A stretch of 46,670 nucleotides of DNA from Polaromonas sp. AER18D-145 (lineage in GTDB: Bacteria; Pseudomonadota; Gammaproteobacteria; Burkholderiales; Burkholderiaceae_C). Under the pieces are notes generated by a model, which was not told the DNA's origin, did not search any database, and saw only the letters and a program-made list of their open reading frames with translations. The DNA is taken from assembly GCF_002379095.1 (NCBI RefSeq), contig NZ_NBZV01000037.1, forward strand, positions 1 to 46,670, given 5' to 3'. The position numbers and the translations under genes were made by a program. Positions 42,200 through 46,670 of this stretch are shown here, in pieces (position 1 is the first letter of the stretch; each line of letters starts with the position of its first letter).

Positions 42200-42219
42200 G
42201 CGCCGCAAAACTGCGGCGC
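42200..42219 (+). promoter_or_regulatory. Intercistronic hairpin between the two Roadblock genes
   Basis: GCGCCGCA/TGCGGCGC is a perfect 8-bp stem around AAAC, in the 75-bp gap within the cluster. There is no T tract, so it more likely tunes mRNA stability or processing than ends transcription. Confidence 0.5.
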
Positions 42220-42238
42220 AGTTCGAGGACCCCAAGTC

Positions 42239-42652
42239 ATGACGATGGATGCCAATAAATCCCCCGCGGAACAGTTCGCGCACAAGGCCCGTGGGCAGTT
42301 GCGGACCCTGCGCGCAGCTTCCGACTGTGTCAGTTCCTGCGCACTGGTGAGTTACGACGGACTGGTGGTTGCGGCCGTGCTTGCCGATGGTGTTGACGTC
42401 GATCGTTTCGGCGCCATGTGCGCGTCGCTGCTGGCGCTGTCCACCCGCGCCGCCAAGGAGGTGGAGCGCGGCGTGTTGCGCCAGATCATTCTGGATGGGG
42501 AGCACGGGCCCGTGCTGCTCACGCGGGCCGGGGCCAGTGGGGTGCTCGCGGTCGCGGCCGATCCCACCAGGAGCCTTGGAAAACTGATTCTGGACACCCG
42601 GACGACGGCCAGTGCGCTGGCCAGCCTGCAACTGGGCGGAATGGCGGCATGA
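42239..42652 (+). CDS. Roadblock/LC7 protein B
   Basis: 137 residues with a clear Roadblock pattern: a first helix (AEQFAHKARGQLRTLRAASD), SSCALVSYDGLVVAAVLADG, the central helix DRFGAMCASLLALSTRAAKE, then RQIILDGEHGPVLLTRAGAS and GVLAVAADPTRSLGKLI. This is the MglB/CvnB type, commonly a GTPase partner. Its stop overlaps the next ATG (ATGA), so it is coupled to the ferredoxin-globin protein. Confidence 0.82.
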   Translation: MTMDANKSPAEQFAHKARGQLRTLRAASDCVSSCALVSYDGLVVAAVLADGVDVDRFGAMCASLLALSTRAAKEVERGVLRQIILDGEHGPVLLTRAGASGVLAVAADPTRSLGKLILDTRTTASALASLQLGGMAA

Positions 42653-43845
42653 CTGAAGCTGTTCCTGTCCATATCGACGGCGTCGAGTTGACGCTGCGCG
42701 TGAACGAAAATCTTCTCGATGCCTGTCAGCGCAGCGCGATCGAGCTGCCGTTTTCCTGCCGTGCCGGCAGCTGTCACACCTGTCTGCTGCGCTGCACCGA
42801 GGGTGTGGTGCCCGAGCAGGCGCAGCGCGGGCTCAGCCCCTCACTGCGCAGCCTGGGCTATCTGCTGGCATGTCAGTGCCAGCCAACGAGTCCCATGACA
42901 CTGACACGTCCCAGTCAGTCCGACATGGTGACCTCGTGCCAACTGCTGACATCTGCGGGGACCGACGCATCCTTCCGATTCATGCAATTCGAAACCACCC
43001 GGCTGCTGACCTGCCAGCCGGGTCAGCGCCTGCTGCTGGTGACCGACGCGGAGCCCGCCCCTTTGATCGAGGTCACGGCGACCTGTCCCGAGACGCACAC
43101 GGTCGATGCGCTCATGCATTGCCCGCCGGGCGGCACCTTCCCGTCCTGGCTGGATGCAGCCGACGCCTTTGGCCAGGAGTTCGAAGTGCGCGGCCCGGTC
43201 GGCGGCGCGGGCGATGGTCTCGCGGGAAAGGCCGATGTGCCGGTGGAATCGCCAGCGCCAGCGCCTGACCCGGCGCTCTGGACAGAGCTCGAGGGCGGTG
43301 CCACCGTCAGGGCCGTGCTCGAGGATTTTTACGACCAGGTTTACGAGGATCCGCTGCTGGTCCCGTTTTTTCACAAGGCGACCAAGGACCGCTCCATAGA
43401 CAAACAATATTCCTTTCTCAAGCAGCTGATGACAGGTGAGCGAGTCTATTTCGGCGACCGGCCGCGCAACTCCCACCACTGGATGGTGATTTCGAATGAG
43501 CTTTTCGACTACCGGCAGGCGCTCATGGTCCGCACCCTGGAAAAGCATGGCCTGACTGCGCTGCAGATCGCGCGCTGGACACGCCTGGAGCTGCATTACC
43601 GGCGCGATATCGTCAAGTCCGCGGCGTGGCCGCGCCATGTGAATGGGGTGGACCTGCCGCTTGACGGCTACGCCCATGAAACACTTTCGGCCGGCACCTT
43701 GTGCGACCACTGCGGGGCCGCGATCGACGCCGGCACCCTGGTGAAATACCATGTGCGTCTGGGCCATATCAGTTGCCCAGACTGCGTTTCAGGCGAACCG
43801 CAGGTGCTTGTCAGCAGCGACGGCGCATGTGATGCAGCCGCCTGA
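42649..43845 (+). CDS. Ferredoxin - barrel-like linker - truncated globin - zinc ribbon fusion
   Basis: 398 residues. Residues 1-80 are a plant-type [2Fe-2S] ferredoxin, with Cys37, 42, 45 and 75 (C-x4-C-x2-C-x29-C). Residues 95-185 (SCQLLTSAG to FEVRGPV) resemble the beta-barrel of ferredoxin-reductase proteins but end before any NAD domain. Residues 210-325 are a 2/2 globin: DPLLVPFFHKA, then SHHWMVISNELFD with His276 as likely proximal haem ligand. Cys352/355 and Cys376/379 form a zinc ribbon. Haem plus an iron-sulfur cluster suggest sensing or detoxifying O2 or NO, with electrons from the cluster; this is inference. It overlaps the genes on both sides. I know of no described protein with this order. 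Confidence 0.87.
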   Translation: MTEAVPVHIDGVELTLRVNENLLDACQRSAIELPFSCRAGSCHTCLLRCTEGVVPEQAQRGLSPSLRSLGYLLACQCQPTSPMTLTRPSQSDMVTSCQLLTSAGTDASFRFMQFETTRLLTCQPGQRLLLVTDAEPAPLIEVTATCPETHTVDALMHCPPGGTFPSWLDAADAFGQEFEVRGPVGGAGDGLAGKADVPVESPAPAPDPALWTELEGGATVRAVLEDFYDQVYEDPLLVPFFHKATKDRSIDKQYSFLKQLMTGERVYFGDRPRNSHHWMVISNELFDYRQALMVRTLEKHGLTALQIARWTRLELHYRRDIVKSAAWPRHVNGVDLPLDGYAHETLSAGTLCDHCGAAIDAGTLVKYHVRLGHISCPDCVSGEPQVLVSSDGACDAAA

Positions 43846-44413
43846 AACGCTTCGCTTCATCAAGGTCACAGCGACAGGTGTGCTGCATTGGCTGGCGCAG
43901 CCTGACGCAGGGCCGGAGCGCGCGGTGATCGAATGCCTGCTGTCCATGGATGGCCGGCGTCCGGTCAATTTGCGCGCCATGAGCGCCAGCCTGTCCTGGC
44001 CCATGGCACAACTGGCCAGGGTGCTTTTTGCCCTGAATCGCTCACAGGGGATTCAGGTTGGCCTGGATGCCCCTCAGCGAGATGAATCTGGTGGCTACGC
44101 GCTGGCCGGCCTGGACGACGATCTGCAGACGCTGGCCGGCAACGGCCAGCGCGCATTGCTGGCCAGCAACGACGGACTTTGCCTGGCGGCCATTGGATGG
44201 TCTGATGAAGAAGCTGAGCAGATGGCCGGCAGGCTTGCTCCTGAGAGCGGGCAGGCAAACACCGCATCAGTGCTGACCTGGTTTTTTGCGCGCGAGCGCG
44301 TGGTGCTCTGCGCCGACGCAGGTGTCGATCAGCGTGATCCCGCCTGGGTCGGCGTGGCGCGCCGGCTGTTGCGGGCCTGTGGCCCCCTGGGGCTTGAACC
44401 CGGGCTCGCCTGA
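43832..44413 (+). CDS. Winged-helix plus Roadblock-like protein
   Basis: 193 residues. The N-terminal 80 (LRFIKVTATGVLHWLAQPDA, AVIECLLSMDGRRPVNLRAM, LARVLFALNRSQGIQV) look like a winged-helix module. The C-terminal 100 (GNGQRALLASNDGLCLAAIG, AEQMAGRLAP, SVLTWFFARERVVLCADAG) follow the Roadblock pattern. The plan echoes conservon CvnC/CvnB in one chain. The ATG at 43832 lies 14 bp inside the end of the globin-fusion gene. A GTG at 43829 is adjacent. Function inferred from context. Confidence 0.7.
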   Translation: MQPPETLRFIKVTATGVLHWLAQPDAGPERAVIECLLSMDGRRPVNLRAMSASLSWPMAQLARVLFALNRSQGIQVGLDAPQRDESGGYALAGLDDDLQTLAGNGQRALLASNDGLCLAAIGWSDEEAEQMAGRLAPESGQANTASVLTWFFARERVVLCADAGVDQRDPAWVGVARRLLRACGPLGLEPGLA

Positions 44414-44817
44414 TGGCGTCGGATGAATTCCTCGCGGCATGGGCTCGCCTGAATGAGGACTGCCCGCAGGTTCAGGGGGCCGTTCTGGCCACCCGCGAGG
44501 GGCTGCTGCTGGCTGCGAGCGGATGCCTTCAAGACGAAGCGTCGGCGGCCAGCGCTGCCGATCTGGCCGAGCGTGTGGACCAGAATCTGTCTCTCATGGT
44601 TTCGACGCAGTGTTCCGAGCTTCTGATCTGGGCCGCGCCCTCGGTCTGGTACCTGACACGGCTGGCAGTGCCGTGCGTGCTGATGGTCTGCGCGGCGCCG
44701 GCATGTCGCACGGGCGCGCTGCGGCTGGCCGGACAAAACGTCGCCCGCCAACTGTCGCAGCTGCTCGTTCAGGCCGAGCTCAGCGCCCGCGAAGAAAGAG
44801 ACTGTCCAGCTCCCTGA
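44413..44817 (+). CDS. Roadblock/LC7-like protein C, last gene of the cluster
   Basis: 134 residues: MASDEFLAAWARLNEDCPQV, then QGAVLATREGLLLAASGC, a helix (AADLAERVDQNLSLM), CSELLIWAAPSVWYLTRLAV and VLMVCAAPACRTGALRLAGQ. The Roadblock pattern is kept, with a Cys-rich character (six cysteines). It starts on the last base of the previous stop (TGATG). Its last 38 bp overlap the 3' end of mutL on the other strand. Confidence 0.7.
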   Translation: MASDEFLAAWARLNEDCPQVQGAVLATREGLLLAASGCLQDEASAASAADLAERVDQNLSLMVSTQCSELLIWAAPSVWYLTRLAVPCVLMVCAAPACRTGALRLAGQNVARQLSQLLVQAELSAREERDCPAP

Positions 44818-46670
44818 TCGTGAGCTGGCGCCAGGTCGGGCGGCCGTGGTTGCACTGGTCGGAACGGTCGGTCGCTTCCATCTGGCGCAGCAGGCCGTTC
44901 ATTTCGTCGATGGTGAGTTTGCGGTTGGCGCGCACCGCGCCGTGGCAGGCCATGGTCGAGAGCAACTCGTTTTGTGCGCGCTGGATCACCGTGCTGGCGT
45001 CGTGCTGCGCCAGCTCGGCCAGCACGCTGCGCGCCAGCTCCACCGCATCGCCCTGGGCCAGGCTGGTTGGCACCGCACGTACCGCCAGGGTGCGCGGCGA
45101 AAAGGGCGTGATTTCCAGGCCCAGGGCTTTCAGGGTGTCGGTATGCGCCTCGGCGGCGGCGACTTCCTGCGGCGTGGCGGCAAAAGTGGCCGGAATCAGC
45201 AAGGGCTGGCTGGCAATGCTGGCGCTGTCGAGCTGGCTTTTCAGCCGCTCATAGACGATGCGCTCGTGGGCGGCGTGCATGTCCACAATCACCAGGCCCT
45301 GGATGTTTTCAGCCAGGATGTAGATGCCCTGCAGCTGGGCGACGGCGCGGCCCAGCGGCCAGTCGCCGGGCGGCAGGTCGGTGTTTTCCGTTTGCCCTGA
45401 GCCTGTCGAAGGGCTGTCCGGTGACGCAGCGTGCGCCTCCGTGGCCATGCCACCCGGCGTGTCTTGCGGCCTGACGGGCCACATCGCCTCAAAGTCGGAG
45501 ACACGCGGATCCTGCCGGTAAGTCTGGTTCGCTCCAAAATTGATAGCTGGCTGCGCCCAGGGGGAAAGGGCTGGAGGCTGATTTGATTCAAAGTTTGGTG
45601 CGGGCGTGCCGCTGGCCGCGGCCAAGGCCGCCGCAGCCGCCCGCGGCGCCGCCAGGGCGTTCTCGACCGCGTGCCGCACCGCCTGGTGCACTTCGCGGCT
45701 GTCACGAAAACGCACCTCGATCTTGGTCGGGTGCACATTGACGTCCACCCGCGTCGGGTCCATGGTGACGTAGAGTGCGTAGACCGGCTGGCGGTGGCCG
45801 TGCAGCACGTCCTCGTAGGCGCTGCGTGCGGCGTGGGTCATCACCTTGTCTCGCACATAACGGCCGTTGACGTAGGCAAACTGCTGGTCGGCCCGCGAAC
45901 GTGCCGCGTCCGGAATGCCGGCGCGGCCGGTCACGCGCAGTGCGCCCGCGCTGTAGTCCACCGCCACGCTCTGGTCCAGCAGTTCGCTGCCCAGCACATC
46001 GGCCAGGCGCTGGTCGTGGGCGGTCTCGCCGCTGCAGGCGCGCCACTGTTCGACGAGTTTGCCCTCGTGCCAGATCGCAAAGCCCACATCGGGCCGCACC
46101 AGCGCGTGGCGGCGCACGGCTTCAATGCAGTGCGCCAACTCGGTGGCGTCGGTTTTCAGGAACTTGCGGCGCGCCGGCGTGGCATAAAACAGCTCGCGCA
46201 CCTCCACCGTCGTGCCGCGCGCGCGCGCGGCCGGTGTCAGTTCGCCGGAGCGGCCGTCGAGCTGCCAGGCGTGCGCCGCGTCGCCGCTGGCCGAGGCCTC
46301 GGAACTGCGCGACAGCAGGCTCATGTCGGCAATCGAATTGATGGCGGCCAGCGCCTCGCCGCGAAAACCCATGGTGCCCACGGATTCGAGGTCCTGCAGC
46401 GAGGCGATCTTGCTGGTGGCGTGGCGGCGCAGCGCAATCGCCAGCTCCTCGCGCGGGATGCCCAGGCCGTCGTCCTCGACCGAAATCAGCCGCACGCCGC
46501 CGGCCAGCAGCCGCACCGTGACCTGCCGCGCGCCGGCGTCCAGCGCGTTGTCGACCAGTTCGCGCACCACCGACGCCGGGCGTTCCACCACCTCGCCGGC
46601 CGCAATCTGGCTGACGAGTTCGTCGGGCAGTTCGCGGATGGGGCGGCGTGGCGGCGGGAAGGAGGAGAGG
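44780..46670 (-). CDS. mutL: DNA mismatch repair protein MutL (5' end outside the window)
   Basis: The frame is open to the window edge, with the N-terminal IRELPDELVSQIAAGEVVER at the edge and NALDAGA, DDGLGI and GFRGEALAAI (GHKL ATPase motifs) following. The C-terminal dimerisation domain begins near LGRAVAQLQGIYILAEN and contains ACHGAVRANRKLT; no DQHA(X)2E(X)4E endonuclease motif is seen, as is normal for E. coli-type MutL. The linker carries two dispersed repeats in frame: family 2 (45537-45589) and family 1 (45388-45413, translated as PSTGSGQTE). About ten N-terminal residues with the start codon are missing from the window. It is convergent with the Roadblock cluster. Confidence 0.96.
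   Translation of the reverse strand, partial: LSSFPPPRRPIRELPDELVSQIAAGEVVERPASVVRELVDNALDAGARQVTVRLLAGGVRLISVEDDGLGIPREELAIALRRHATSKIASLQDLESVGTMGFRGEALAAINSIADMSLLSRSSEASASGDAAHAWQLDGRSGELTPAARARGTTVEVRELFYATPARRKFLKTDATELAHCIEAVRRHALVRPDVGFAIWHEGKLVEQWRACSGETAHDQRLADVLGSELLDQSVAVDYSAGALRVTGRAGIPDAARSRADQQFAYVNGRYVRDKVMTHAARSAYEDVLHGHRQPVYALYVTMDPTRVDVNVHPTKIEVRFRDSREVHQAVRHAVENALAAPRAAAAALAAASGTPAPNFESNQPPALSPWAQPAINFGANQTYRQDPRVSDFEAMWPVRPQDTPGGMATEAHAASPDSPSTGSGQTENTDLPPGDWPLGRAVAQLQGIYILAENIQGLVIVDMHAAHERIVYERLKSQLDSASIASQPLLIPATFAATPQEVAAAEAHTDTLKALGLEITPFSPRTLAVRAVPTSLAQGDAVELARSVLAELAQHDASTVIQRAQNELLSTMACHGAVRANRKLTIDEMNGLLRQMEATDRSDQCNHGRPTWRQLTIRELDSLFLRGR
45388..45413. repeat. Dispersed repeat family 1, copy inside mutL
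   Basis: CCGTTTGCCCTGAGCCTGTC followed by GAAGGG, half of the palindrome at 23209-23260 with two changes. It encodes part of the flexible MutL linker. Confidence 0.8.
45537..45589. repeat. Dispersed repeat family 2, copy inside mutL
   Basis: AAATTGATAGCTGGCTGCGC, a short variable part, AAAGGGCTGGAGGCTGATTT and GATTC. It encodes ESNQPPALSPWAQPAINF in the flexible linker and shares its ends with the copy in the ABC exporter gene (931-983). Confidence 0.8.

Noticed and set aside
1..46670. tRNA, rRNA or insertion-sequence genes
   Set aside because: No cloverleaf, rRNA segment, transposase or terminal inverted repeats with target duplications were seen on either strand by eye.

Overview
The window (46,670 bp, high G+C) looks like chromosome of a betaproteobacterium of the Burkholderiales, most likely Comamonadaceae (Polaromonas/Rhodoferax/Acidovorax type). 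This is inferred from the gene families and from three dispersed repeat families that I associate with that group; no 16S or other phylogenetic marker is present to prove it.

Layout. 1-3.9 kb: start of a leftward gene, an MsbA-like ABC exporter, an SDR dehydrogenase and a YihY/BrkB membrane protein. 4.1-7.7 kb: a sulfur/persulfide operon (ArsR-rhodanese regulator, DsrE, ETHE1-like metallohydrolase, MFS carrier, exported rhodanese) behind a perfect operator. 8.2-11.0 kb: eutBC ethanolamine ammonia-lyase and a flavin-reductase-like protein. 11.2-15.0 kb: a lone 1255-residue nuclease-like/P-loop NTPase protein of lower G+C, probably an acquired anti-phage gene. 15.2-23.2 kb: an AttH/CrtC-like exported protein, UspA, a short mer locus (merR, merT, merP, a Cys-rich protein; no merA), small proteins including DUF1127, a LysR regulator and a large FtsX-type permease. 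23.3-31.6 kb: a threonine-dehydratase-like enzyme, a two-domain Usp, a sodium symporter with an uncertain start, an HPF/cold-shock fusion, a CBS protein, CapA, a PRPP synthetase and a phosphotransferase-like kinase behind a structured leader. 31.9-35.6 kb: a leftward run Bcr-type MFS - miaA - LolD-like ATPase - frameshifted esterase. 35.7-38.7 kb: a lipoprotein hydrolase, a glycerophosphodiester phosphodiesterase and an FNR-type [4Fe-4S] regulator. 39.1-44.8 kb: a tight eight-gene rightward cluster. 44.8-46.7 kb: mutL, cut by the window edge.

The most unusual content is the 37.9-44.8 kb region. An FNR-type regulator is transcribed away from a cluster preceded by a near-consensus FNR box. The cluster encodes a small MglA/CvnD-like GTPase, three to four Roadblock/LC7-like proteins, two putative winged-helix proteins, a fusion of an ABC ATPase with a dual-specificity phosphatase, and a fusion of a plant-type [2Fe-2S] ferredoxin, a barrel-like linker, a truncated globin and a zinc ribbon. 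I read this as a candidate oxygen/redox/NO-responsive GTPase signalling system, loosely analogous to Streptomyces conservons but with different sensor and output modules.

Three families of short dispersed repeats lie between genes and also, in frame, inside conserved genes (msbA-like, miaA, mutL, the FtsX permease). The permease carries one copy of each family back to back. Other local lesions or switches are an 8-bp tandem duplication that breaks the esterase, a C8A7 tract at the start of the FNR gene, a 10-bp tandem array before the CBS gene and a possible pseudoknot over the kinase ribosome binding site.
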